From Holdemanella porci (GTDB taxonomy: Bacteria > Bacillota_I > Bacilli_A > Erysipelotrichales > Erysipelotrichaceae): a stretch of 64,000 nt of DNA. The notes under the pieces are model-generated. The model saw nothing but the letters and a program-made list of their open reading frames with translations. It was not told the DNA's origin and did no database searches. The stretch lies in NCBI RefSeq assembly GCF_019052655.1, contig NZ_JAHQVB010000003.1, forward strand, positions 1 to 64,000, read 5' to 3'. The stretch's first letter is position 1. Each line of letters starts with the position of its first letter. Positions 9,005 through 17,130 of the stretch are shown one piece after another. A program made the position numbers and the translations under genes.

Positions 9005-9077
9005 TTAGGATTGTTACTTTAAGTAGGCAAGACCATTAGATACTAGTTTTTAGTATTTATTAGTCTTGTCTATTTTT
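9005..9077 (+). promoter_or_regulatory. RAT site and terminator between licT and EIICB
   Basis: AGGATTGTTACT...AGGCAAGACC (9007-9034) is nearly identical to the RAT at 8085. It overlaps a long hairpin starting AAGACC and ending GTCTTG with a T-rich tail (9028-9077). This gives a second antitermination checkpoint inside the operon. Confidence 0.88.
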
Positions 9078-9102
9078 ATTTCACTAGAAGGAGGGAAAAG
9101 AA

Positions 9103-10653
9103 GTGAAAGAGAAAATTATGGTTGCTTTAGAGAAATTTTCTAAGGCGATGGTACAGCCACTAAGCTATATTTCAGTGGCAGGTATGATTCTTGTTGTTGG
9201 TGTGCTTGTTACTAACAAAGCGATTGTGGGGTTATTGCCTTTCTTAGGATGGGCTCCTATTCAATTGGTTGGTAACTTATTGTACCAATGTATCATGGTT
9301 ATTATTAATAACCTGGGTCTTGTGTTTGCAGTAGGTATTGCAGCGGCTTTAGCTAAAAAAGATAAGCATCAGGCTGCAATGATAGGTCTAATGTCTTATT
9401 TCATGTTCCTAGTAGCTAATAATACAACATTGTCTACAAATGGTTTATTAGCTGAAGCTAATAAAATGTTAGGCTTATATGGTACAGGTCAATCTACAGT
9501 ATTAGGTTTCCAAGTTACTGATATGGGCGTATTCTCGGGTATCATTCTTGGTTGCTTAACAGGTTATGTATTCAATAAGACATGTGATGCATCATTTAAG
9601 GGATATTGGAGTATGTATTCAGGAACTCGTTTCTCATTTACTTGCATGGTTTGTGTTTCAATCTTAATGGGTGTGGCTACATGTTATGTATGGCCAGTTG
9701 TTCAACATGGTATTTCTGCATTAACTAATGTGATTGCTAGTAGTGGTGCCTTTGGTTTATTCCTATATGGTATGTTAGAACGTTTGTTGATTCCTACAGG
9801 CTTACATCACTTAGTATATGCACCTTTCCAATTTGGTGATTTAGGTGGAACTTTAGCTTTAGGTGGTAAGACAATCGTTGGTGCTTATCCAATTCTATTA
9901 ACTGAGTTACAAATGGGCGTTCCTTTCTCTGATTCAATCTATTATATGGGAACAGGTTTAGCTAAAACATTTGGTTATATTGGCATCTGTGCCGCTTTCT
10001 ATTACACAGCTAAGCCAGAGAATAAGAAGAATACTAAGAATATCTTAATTCCGCTTGCATTAACAGCCACTTTAAGTAGTATTACTGAGCCAATCGATTT
10101 CATGTTTGCGTTTGTGGCACCTGGCTTGTTCTTAGTTCATTCAATTATTGCAGGTACATTTGTTGCTTTATTAAAGGTGTTCAATATTCATTCAATGACT
10201 ACAGGTTTAATTAATAGTTTCTTGATGAACTTATCTGCTGGTGTTGAAAGAACTGGCTGGCCAAAGGTGTATGTATTAGCTTTAGCTGAAATTATTGTTT
10301 ACTTTGTAGTGTTTGTGTTTATTATCAAGAAGTTCAATTTAAAGACACCTGGTAGAGAAGATACTGTTGTTGTTGAAGGTGGAGAAGCTACTGTTAAGGC
10401 TGTTAATACTTCTAATGATGGTGTTGCCGAAACAATCATTGAAGGTTTAGGCGGTAGAGAAAATATTGAGAATGTTGATAACTGTTTTACTCGTTTAAGA
10501 GTTAAGGTTAAGGATGCAAGTTTAGTTAATGATGCAGTTATTAATAAGGTTAAGAATAGTGGAGTTGTTAAGAAGAACAATGATATTCAAGTTATCTTCG
10601 GCATCGAGGTTCCACAAGTTAGAAAAGCTGTTGATGCAGCATTAAATAAGTAA
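9103..10653 (+). CDS. PTS EIICB, alpha-glucoside/maltose type
   Basis: An integral-membrane sugar permease and phosphotransferase (516 aa) of the glucose superfamily. The EIIC domain fills roughly residues 1-410 with about ten membrane segments and the GLHH and SITEPIDFMF motifs. A linker leads to an EIIB domain (about 440-516) with the phosphorylated cysteine in VDNCFTRLRVKV. There is no EIIA domain. The start is GTG at 9103 behind GGAGGG. Coupling to a GH4 enzyme with the CDMP signature points to maltose or other alpha-glucosides as substrate; this is inference from context. Confidence 0.88.
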   Translation: MKEKIMVALEKFSKAMVQPLSYISVAGMILVVGVLVTNKAIVGLLPFLGWAPIQLVGNLLYQCIMVIINNLGLVFAVGIAAALAKKDKHQAAMIGLMSYFMFLVANNTTLSTNGLLAEANKMLGLYGTGQSTVLGFQVTDMGVFSGIILGCLTGYVFNKTCDASFKGYWSMYSGTRFSFTCMVCVSILMGVATCYVWPVVQHGISALTNVIASSGAFGLFLYGMLERLLIPTGLHHLVYAPFQFGDLGGTLALGGKTIVGAYPILLTELQMGVPFSDSIYYMGTGLAKTFGYIGICAAFYYTAKPENKKNTKNILIPLALTATLSSITEPIDFMFAFVAPGLFLVHSIIAGTFVALLKVFNIHSMTTGLINSFLMNLSAGVERTGWPKVYVLALAEIIVYFVVFVFIIKKFNLKTPGREDTVVVEGGEATVKAVNTSNDGVAETIIEGLGGRENIENVDNCFTRLRVKVKDASLVNDAVINKVKNSGVVKKNNDIQVIFGIEVPQVRKAVDAALNK

Positions 10654-10671
10654 AATTAGGAGGTTATATAT

Positions 10672-12033
10672 ATGATTATTGCGATTGCAGGTGGAGGAAG
10701 TACTTTTACTCCAGGTATTGTTAAGTCTATTGCGTTACGTAAGGATGAACTAGGTGTTGATGAGATTCGTTTATACGATATCAACAAGGAAAGACAAGAT
10801 AAGGTTGCTGTTGTGGTTAAGTGGATCTTGGATGAAGAGTTACATTCAGGTATTAAGTTAACTGTAACAAATGATAAGAAGGAAGCTTATACTGATGCAT
10901 CATTTGTGTTTGCTCAAATGCGTGTTGGTTTGTATGCAATGAGAGAAAGCGATGAGAAGATTCCTTTGAAGCATGGTTGTGTTGGTCAAGAGACTTGTGG
11001 CTGTGGTGGTTTAGCATATGGTATGCGTACCATCTTCCCTATGATTGAGTTGATTGATGATGTTGAAAAGTATGCTAAGAAGGATTATTGGATTCTTAAC
11101 TATTCTAATCCTGCTTCTATTGTTTCTGAGGCTTGCAATAAGTTAAGACCTAATGCTCGTATTATCAATATTTGTGATATGCCTATCGCTATTATTGATT
11201 TAGTTGCTGCTGCATTAGAGATTAAGGATAAGAAGAATATCGTATATGATTACTTTGGTTTAAATCATTTTGGTTGGTTTACAAATATCGAATATAAGGG
11301 CGAAAGTATCATGGAACCTTTGAAGGCTTATATCAAGGAACATGAAATCTTGTTACCTGCTTCTTATTTAAAGGGTAAGGAAAGTTTAACAAGTACTAGC
11401 AACAATACTAATCGTCATGCGAAGGGTAGTTGGTATTATGTATGGAAGGGTGTTTATGAGATTCTTGAGAACTTCCCTGAATATATTCCAAATACTTATT
11501 TAAATTATTACTTACAAAGTAAAGAGTTTGTTGAGCATTCAAATGTTGAATATACTCGTGCTAATGAGGTAATGAATTCTCGTGAAAAGAACTTGTTTGA
11601 TGGTATTGATAATTACTTAAAGACAGGCAAGATTGATGAGAAGGTATTCTATGCAGGTAGTCATGGTGACTGGATTGCTGATTTGGCAATTGCGCTTAAG
11701 AATGATACTAAGGCTCGTTTCTTGGTAATTGTTGAGAATAAGGGTGCTTTACCTAATATGCCATATGATGCAATGGTTGAGGTTCCTGCTTATATTGGTA
11801 AGGATGGACCAGAGGTAATTTCTCAAAAGCCTATTCCATTGTTCCAACAAGGTTTGATGATGCAACAATTAAATAGTGAAAAGCTATTAGTTGAAGGTTG
11901 TATTGAAGGCTCTTATGAGAAAGTATTGCAATCATTCACTTTAAATAAGACTGTTCCTAGTATGACTGTTGCTAAGGCTATCTTGGATGACATGATTGAG
12001 GCTAATAAAGGTTTCTGGCCTGAATTAAAGTAA
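10672..12033 (+). CDS. glvA: GH4 6-phospho-alpha-glucosidase
   Basis: A cytoplasmic NAD- and metal-dependent glycosidase (453 aa) that cleaves the phosphorylated disaccharide imported by EIICB. The Rossmann motif GGGSTFTPG is at residues 6-14, CVGQETCGCGG follows near residue 102, and NYSNPAS is present. The metal-binding signature ICDMP is the one typical of alpha-specific GH4 enzymes (beta-specific ones have CNVP), and GLNHFGWF follows. It starts 18 nt after EIICB with an AGGAGG SD. A terminator follows at 12096. Confidence 0.92.
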   Translation: MIIAIAGGGSTFTPGIVKSIALRKDELGVDEIRLYDINKERQDKVAVVVKWILDEELHSGIKLTVTNDKKEAYTDASFVFAQMRVGLYAMRESDEKIPLKHGCVGQETCGCGGLAYGMRTIFPMIELIDDVEKYAKKDYWILNYSNPASIVSEACNKLRPNARIINICDMPIAIIDLVAAALEIKDKKNIVYDYFGLNHFGWFTNIEYKGESIMEPLKAYIKEHEILLPASYLKGKESLTSTSNNTNRHAKGSWYYVWKGVYEILENFPEYIPNTYLNYYLQSKEFVEHSNVEYTRANEVMNSREKNLFDGIDNYLKTGKIDEKVFYAGSHGDWIADLAIALKNDTKARFLVIVENKGALPNMPYDAMVEVPAYIGKDGPEVISQKPIPLFQQGLMMQQLNSEKLLVEGCIEGSYEKVLQSFTLNKTVPSMTVAKAILDDMIEANKGFWPELK

Positions 12034-12194
12034 GACTTGTTATATAGATGTCCTTTAGAATTCCCTAATTACTCATTTGATTTTTAGGACAAAGTAAAAA
12101 CACGATGTTTCGTAATAATGCGAGATATCGTGTTTTTAATATATTAAGAAATTCAATGCGCCGGTCATAAAGTCCAAATGCTATAAAATTTGAT
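12034..12194. other. gene-free stretch with terminator
   Basis: It holds the terminator of the alpha-glucoside operon (12096-12137) and no other supported element. Confidence 0.5.
12096..12137 (+). terminator. terminator of the alpha-glucoside operon
   Basis: An 11-bp stem, AAAAACACGAT/ATCGTGTTTTT, with an inner CG pair, ending in a T run. The A-rich 5' arm makes it potentially bidirectional. Confidence 0.85.
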
Positions 12195-12712
12195 ATGCTG
12201 GATAGAAACTATAAATCAAATTTTAATTTTATGCATTCATTGCTTCATGAAATCACGACATTAAAAACAGGATCGAAAAATCTGGGGATCAGGCAGAATA
12301 TGCACAAAGTATAGATGCAATAGAAAAAATTGTATTGGAAAACTTTAATCAGATATATCCGAATAATATAGCGATGTCTGTGGTTTTAAATGAGTGTAAA
12401 AGTAAATTAGAAAATAAACACATAAAACTTTCAATGAATCTTCCAATAGATATTTTTTCAAGTATAAAATATGACGAACAAATTAATTTGTATCCATGTT
12501 TATTTGATATTATCTTTGAAAAAATTAAAGAAAATAGTGTTCTTAGTATCCAAGGATGTTCAACTAAACTACAAGATGTGATCAAAGTTGTTTTTGAGTC
12601 ACAAGAACAATGTGTTGAGTTTGGTAAACTATTCAAAGAATTTTCATATATTCAAATTTATTCATTTGAAGAAAATGGACATTTCAATGGACTTATCATA
12701 TATAAGAAGTAG
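12195..12712 (+). pseudogene. remnant of a GHKL-type sensor kinase, frameshifted
   Basis: A first frame starts at 12195 with NYKSNFNFMHSLLHEITTLK, resembling the H-box helix of AgrC-like kinases. After a one-base frameshift in the A5 run near 12266 it continues in another frame with NRIEKSGDQAEYAQSIDAIE and then a degenerate ATPase-like region (IAMSVVLNECKSKLENKHIKLS). There is no membrane sensor part, no convincing SD, no N-box asparagine and no response regulator next door. The kinase assignment is by pattern only; the rest of the gene is gone. Confidence 0.4.
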
Positions 12713-12823
12713 AAAAAGTATAGACTTATAATGGCGCTTACATCTTCGTAGGTACCTTTTTTAAATTCCAGTCTTTCATTTCTTTTAGAATAAGAATAAA
12801 ATAATCAAAAAAGGAGAATTCGT

Positions 12824-14068
12824 ATGACAGAATTTTATGAACAAGTAAAAGAGAGATTGATGCGCTACGTAAGAATCAATACAGAATCCAATCCACATAG
12901 TACAAGTGTTCCTACTACATCTTGTCAGCATGATTTAGCTAGTGTTATTTATGAAGAGCTTCAAAAAATTGAGGCTACAAATGTATATTATGATAAAGAA
13001 ACATGTGTAGTATATGGATCTTTAGAAGCGAATGTAAAAACGGGTAGAGCCATTGGTTTTGTGACACATATGGATACAGCTCCGGATGCGAGTGGTAAAG
13101 ATGTGAAGCCTTGGGTACTAGAAAATTATGATGGAAATGACATTGTTTTAAACAAAGAAAAAGATATTGTGATGTCACCATCTGTATTTCCAAATCTGAA
13201 ACAATATATTGGGCAGGATTTGATTTTAACGGATGGTACAACACTACTTGGAGGGGATGACAAGGCAAGTATTGCAGCTGTCATGACGTTGTTGGAGTAT
13301 TTAGTGAAACATCCAGAAATCAAACATAATTTTATTTCTGTCGCATTTACGCCAGATGAAGAAGTGAGTGGACTTGCTAAAGATTTAGATTTAGAACGCT
13401 TTAAATCACCAATCGCATATACACTAGATGGAGATCATTTGGGTTATTATATGGATGAAACATTTAATGCGAGTCTTTCAACGATTGAGATTCATGGTAT
13501 TTCAGTACATACAGCTACCGCAAAGGGTATTATGAAAAATGCGGTGGATATTGGAAATGCATTCTTAAATAAATTACCGGCATTAGAAAAACCACAATAT
13601 ACCCAAGGAAGAGAAGGCTTTTATCATGTGGTGAGTTTTAATGGGGATTGTGAATATGCCAAGATTGAAATCAACGTTCGTGATCATGATAGCTTGCAGT
13701 TTGATATACGTAATAACACATTAAAAATGATTGTGGATATGTTAAATAAAGAGTATGGACAAGGTACCGTAAATATTACACAAAGAATTCAATATCGTAA
13801 TTTAAAAGAAGCGATTGATCAAGTACCATTTATGATTCCATATTTGAAACAAGCCATTGAAAGTGTAGGATTAACACCTCAAACAGAACCATTTAGAGGA
13901 GGAACCGATGGCTCAGCCTTATCTCATAGAGGACTTCCTTGTCCTAACTTATCAGCGGGATATGAGAATGCGCATGGACGTTTTGAATATGTTCCCATTC
14001 AGTCAATGGAAAAGAATGTGGAAATCTTATTGAATCTAATTGATATATATGCGAAATGTGACTGTTAA
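12824..14068 (+). CDS. pepT: peptidase T (tripeptidase)
   Basis: A cytoplasmic M20-family zinc aminotripeptidase (414 aa) that removes N-terminal residues from tripeptides. Visible metal and catalytic motifs: THMDTAPDAS near residue 80, LLGGDDKAS near 140, TPDEEVS near 175, and the C-terminal RGGTDGSALS. Length is standard. A GGAG SD precedes the ATG. It is a single gene ending in its own terminator. Confidence 0.96.
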   Translation: MTEFYEQVKERLMRYVRINTESNPHSTSVPTTSCQHDLASVIYEELQKIEATNVYYDKETCVVYGSLEANVKTGRAIGFVTHMDTAPDASGKDVKPWVLENYDGNDIVLNKEKDIVMSPSVFPNLKQYIGQDLILTDGTTLLGGDDKASIAAVMTLLEYLVKHPEIKHNFISVAFTPDEEVSGLAKDLDLERFKSPIAYTLDGDHLGYYMDETFNASLSTIEIHGISVHTATAKGIMKNAVDIGNAFLNKLPALEKPQYTQGREGFYHVVSFNGDCEYAKIEINVRDHDSLQFDIRNNTLKMIVDMLNKEYGQGTVNITQRIQYRNLKEAIDQVPFMIPYLKQAIESVGLTPQTEPFRGGTDGSALSHRGLPCPNLSAGYENAHGRFEYVPIQSMEKNVEILLNLIDIYAKCDC

Positions 14069-14087
14069 AAAGGTCACATTTTTAATT
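14054..14087 (+). terminator. terminator of pepT
   Basis: AAATGTGAC pairs with GGTCACATTT and runs into T5; the 5' arm overlaps the last codons of pepT. Confidence 0.85.
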
Positions 14088-14098
14088 TGCTTGTTTTA

Positions 14099-14113
14099 TT
14101 GTAAACGGTAACA
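14099..14113 (+). promoter_or_regulatory. cre site (CcpA operator)
   Basis: TTGTAAACGGTAACA fits the cre consensus WTGNAARCGNWWWCA at all 15 positions. It lies 41 nt upstream of the ROK kinase gene, predicting catabolite control of that gene. Confidence 0.8.
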
Positions 14114-14154
14114 TACAATGGATGTGTGAATAGTGAGGTAGAGGAGAATAACTT

Positions 14155-15057
14155 ATGAAAACATTTATTGCGGTTGACTTAGGTGGAACGAATATTCGTG
14201 TAGCTAAAGTTGATGAAGAGGGAAATATCCTACAAATGGTTAAGGATGCGAGTGAGCCTGAAAAAGGCTGCGAACATGTGATGAATAAAATTATTCATCT
14301 AATCGAATCTATTGATGGATATAAGGATTGTGAAGGTATTGGATTAGGCGTTCCAGGACCCATCGATACAATTCATGGAAAAATTATTGTGAGCACAAAC
14401 TTACCAAAACTAGTGGGATATCCAATTGTTGAACATATTTCAAATTATTTCAACAAACCAACATTTATGGATAACGATGTTAAGGTGGCAACACTTGGAG
14501 AAGCTTGTCTAGGTGCTGGTAAAGAGTATCCAATTGTATATTACGTGACTATATCAACCGGTATTGGTGGAGCATTATCCATAGATCAAAGAGTGTTAAG
14601 TGGACAGAATGGTCATGCAGGAGAAGTTGGGAATATCATTGTAGATCGAAATGCACCTAAATATAATATTTTAAATGCAGGTGCTGTTGAAAATGAAGCG
14701 AGTGGAACAGCTTTAACGCGAAAAGGAAAAGAAATATTTGGCGATTCCATTCATCATGCTGGAGATGTGTTTGATCTAGCTTGTCAAGGGGATGAAAAGG
14801 CTATTAAATTAGTTGATGAAATGGCTTATAACTTGGCTATGATGTTTAGTGCCATTGCCCATATTTGTGATCCACACGTCTTTGTCGTTGGTGGAGGTGT
14901 TATGAAAGGTAAAGATGTTTTCTTTGATAAGATGGAAACGTACTATCGTTCAATGATTCATGAAGGAATGCAGCCAGTGGTATTCAAAGAAGCTGAATTA
15001 GAAGAACCTGGTATTGTTGGTGCGGCAATGCTTGCGATGACAAAAATAAAAGACTGA
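14155..15057 (+). CDS. ROK-family sugar kinase lacking the zinc motif
   Basis: A 300-aa ROK protein, probably a glucokinase-like sugar kinase. The N-terminal phosphate loop VDLGGTNIRVA (residues 7-17), the catalytic-region aspartate in FMDNDVKVA and STGIGGALS are present. The family's zinc site (GEIGH followed by CxCGxxGCxE) is missing: the sequence reads GEVGN and then a cysteine-free segment before NEASGTAL. A perfect cre lies upstream. It could phosphorylate the glucose released by the neighbouring phospho-glycosidases; the substrate is inferred, not shown. Confidence 0.82.
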   Translation: MKTFIAVDLGGTNIRVAKVDEEGNILQMVKDASEPEKGCEHVMNKIIHLIESIDGYKDCEGIGLGVPGPIDTIHGKIIVSTNLPKLVGYPIVEHISNYFNKPTFMDNDVKVATLGEACLGAGKEYPIVYYVTISTGIGGALSIDQRVLSGQNGHAGEVGNIIVDRNAPKYNILNAGAVENEASGTALTRKGKEIFGDSIHHAGDVFDLACQGDEKAIKLVDEMAYNLAMMFSAIAHICDPHVFVVGGGVMKGKDVFFDKMETYYRSMIHEGMQPVVFKEAELEEPGIVGAAMLAMTKIKD

Positions 15058-15078
15058 TTTCGATCAGTCTTTTATTTT
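15043..15078. terminator. bidirectional terminator between ROK kinase and GH4
   Basis: A 15-bp stem, with arms 15043-15057 and 15064-15078 containing AAAAGACTGA/TCAGTCTTTT, gives T runs on both strands and serves both converging genes. Confidence 0.9.
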
Positions 15079-16395
15079 GAATTGCGGAAGATATTCTTTA
15101 TGGGCTTCTAATAGTTCATCTACGACAATATTAGCTAATGTGTCACTAGGACAAAGAGGATTCATGTTTAATGCAGTTACGGCTAAGTCACGATCTCCTT
15201 TGATAGCAGCTTCTACAACGAGGCGTTCAAATGTTTTTATTGTATGAACATAGCCAGAGATAGCTAACTTTAAATTTCCAGTGGCTAATGGCTTTGGACC
15301 ATCGGCAGTAATGCGACAGGCAATCTCGACTGCACTTTCGTTTGGTAAATCTGAAATAGTGCCATTGTTTAAAACATCTACATATTGAATGTCGCCAGTA
15401 TTATTGTAGATACTTTGAATTAAGTTACATGCTGCATCTGAATATTTAGCGCCACCGCGCTTAGATAATTGTTCAGGCTTTTCTTGAAGTTCTTCATGAG
15501 AATAAAGTTCGAAAAGTTCTTTTTCAGTTTCGGATACGACTTCACCACGAACAGTCCCAGTTTTAAATTGTTCAAGTTCTTCTTCTAATTGTTCTTTTGT
15601 GAAAAAGTAGTAATTATGATATGGGCATGGAATGGCACGAATGCCTTTAATAAAGCTTGAAGAATATGGATGAGAAACAAAGTTTTTCATCTGAATCGTA
15701 TCTTCTTCATTTAGATTGGCATATTTATTTAATAATTCATCAAAACAAGATACACCATCCACAAATACGTCAGTCGCAAAGATGAAGTGGTTAACACCTT
15801 GAATTTCCATAGTTACGCGTTCTTCTTCAACACCTAAAATATTCGCAAAGCCAGCTACCATATTAACAGGTACATTGCATAGGCCGATGGCACGCTTGAA
15901 GTTTGTATGGCGCAAAATAGCTTCGGTTACGATTCCAGCTGGATTTGTGAAATTGATAAGCCATGCATCTGGGCATAGTTCTTCCATGTCTTTGACAATA
16001 TCTAAAATAACAGGAATTGTACGAAATGCTTTAAACATTCCACCTGCACCATTGGTTTCTTGGCCAATCATGCCATGACTTAATGGAATTCTTTCATCAA
16101 GGATACGTGCAGGTAAACGTCCTATGCGCATTTGTGTAGTGACAAAGTCAGCGCCTTTTAAAGCTTCACGACGATCGTAGCTTAAAATGATTTTCATATC
16201 GACTCTGGCTTTTTCTACCATACGTTTTGCCAGAGCCCCAACAATTTCTAATTTTTCTTTTCCTGCTTCAATGTCAACAAGCCATAATTCTTTGATAGGT
16301 AAAGTATTGTAGCGTTTGATAAATCCTTCGATAAGTTCAGGGGTATAACTGCTTCCGCCTCCAATCGTAACGATTTTAATGGATTCCTTTATCAT
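15064..16395 (-). CDS. celF: GH4 6-phospho-beta-glucosidase
   Basis: A cytoplasmic NAD/metal-dependent phospho-glycosidase (443 aa) of the CelF/LicH type, hydrolysing cellobiose-6-phosphate and related sugars. GGGSSYTPE is the dinucleotide loop, GQETNGAGG and NFTNPAG follow, and the metal signature GLCNVP is the one typical of beta-specific GH4 enzymes; QGVNHF comes next. The start at 16395 has a GAGGAGG SD. It is divergent from the cellobiose PTS operon and has the same TGGTCTATACCA operator in its leader, so the GntR protein at 22.1 kb probably controls both. Confidence 0.92.
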   Translation of the reverse strand: MIKESIKIVTIGGGSSYTPELIEGFIKRYNTLPIKELWLVDIEAGKEKLEIVGALAKRMVEKARVDMKIILSYDRREALKGADFVTTQMRIGRLPARILDERIPLSHGMIGQETNGAGGMFKAFRTIPVILDIVKDMEELCPDAWLINFTNPAGIVTEAILRHTNFKRAIGLCNVPVNMVAGFANILGVEEERVTMEIQGVNHFIFATDVFVDGVSCFDELLNKYANLNEEDTIQMKNFVSHPYSSSFIKGIRAIPCPYHNYYFFTKEQLEEELEQFKTGTVRGEVVSETEKELFELYSHEELQEKPEQLSKRGGAKYSDAACNLIQSIYNNTGDIQYVDVLNNGTISDLPNESAVEIACRITADGPKPLATGNLKLAISGYVHTIKTFERLVVEAAIKGDRDLAVTALNMNPLCPSDTLANIVVDELLEAHKEYLPQFKIKD

Positions 16396-16416
16396 TTTTT
16401 TAGCCTCCTCACTGTG

Positions 16417-16428
16417 TGGTCTATACCA
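16417..16428. promoter_or_regulatory. GntR-type operator, celF side
   Basis: TGGTCTATACCA (TGGT/ACCA arms around CTAT) lies in the celF leader 22 nt from the start codon. It is identical to the copy at 16757. The form matches HutC-subfamily GntR operators. Confidence 0.75.
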
Positions 16429-16705
16429 TGGTACAACGAACTATATTGAACTTGCAAGATAAATTTAGACCATTATAAAATCAGGATGGTTTATTTTAGT
16501 ATGAATAATTCAAAACATAAATATCTAGATATACGGAATTATCATGTCTATTCTAATTTAGGCATAAACATTCAAAGAAGACATAAAGGCCTTAAATAAA
16601 GCGATAATAATAAATTCACTATGTCTATTCATGTTTGTTTTAAGTTAGACAAATATGATTAATTGTGTTTTTGAATGTGATTTCACATTAAAATCATAAA
16701 AAGAG

Positions 16706-16720
16706 TTGAAAACGGTTGCA
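16706..16720 (+). promoter_or_regulatory. cre site of the cellobiose operon
   Basis: TTGAAAACGGTTGCA matches the cre consensus at 14 of 15 positions and overlaps the -35 of the operon promoter. Confidence 0.75.
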
Positions 16721-16744
16721 AAAGAAATATTAAAATGATAGACT
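16716..16744 (+). promoter_or_regulatory. promoter of the cellobiose PTS operon
   Basis: TTGCAA, a 17-nt spacer and TAGACT. The cre overlaps the -35 and the GntR operator follows 12 nt after the -10, a typical dual-repression layout. Confidence 0.55.
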
Positions 16745-16756
16745 AGAGAAGGTTTG

Positions 16757-16768
16757 TGGTCTATACCA
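16757..16768. promoter_or_regulatory. GntR-type operator, PTS side
   Basis: TGGTCTATACCA, the second identical copy, lies between the promoter and the SD of the EIIB gene. Confidence 0.78.
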
Positions 16769-16788
16769 CTGGAAAGGAGGAGTTTGTT

Positions 16789-17091
16789 ATGGTAAAAATT
16801 TTGTTAGTGTGCTCTGCCGGAATGTCAACGAGTATGATGGTAAACAAAATGAAAGATGCTGCTGCAGCTAAGGGCGTTGAAGCTGAAATTTGGGCAGTTG
16901 CTGATGCTGAAGCTTCAAACAACATTGGCAAAGCAGATATCATGATGTTAGGTCCTCAAGTACGTTTCTTGTTGTCAAAAATGCAAGGAATTGCTGGAGA
17001 CAAACCAGTTACAGTTATCGATATGCAGGCTTATGGCACAATGAATGGTGCGAAAGTGCTAGACCAAGCTTTGGAATTGCTTAATAAGTAG
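16789..17091 (+). CDS. celA: PTS cellobiose-type EIIB
   Basis: A soluble 100-aa EIIB of the lactose/cellobiose family. The phosphorylated cysteine is in LLVCSAGMSTSMMV at the N-terminus, in the usual P-loop-like position. The ATG at 16789 is preceded by AAGGAGG with 8-nt spacing. It is the first gene of the operon B-C-A-small protein-GH1-DUF3284-MupG-GntR. Confidence 0.92.
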   Translation: MVKILLVCSAGMSTSMMVNKMKDAAAAKGVEAEIWAVADAEASNNIGKADIMMLGPQVRFLLSKMQGIAGDKPVTVIDMQAYGTMNGAKVLDQALELLNK

Positions 17092-17130
17092 TAAAAAATT
17101 CCGAACATAATCAGAAAGGATATTATTATA

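Larger units (their letters stand above)
16396..16788. promoter_or_regulatory. divergent control region celF / celABC
   Basis: A 390-nt intergenic region with no gene. It contains two copies of the GntR-type operator, one cre, a promoter for the rightward operon, and a 7+2+7 inverted repeat, AATGTGA TT TCACATT (16674-16689), whose binder is unknown. Confidence 0.7.

Noticed and set aside
16674..16689. CRP-like inverted repeat AATGTGA TT TCACATT
   Set aside because: Half-sites fit CRP/FNR style, but the spacer is 2 instead of 6, so no family can be named. It is kept only as an unnamed inverted repeat in the control-region entry.
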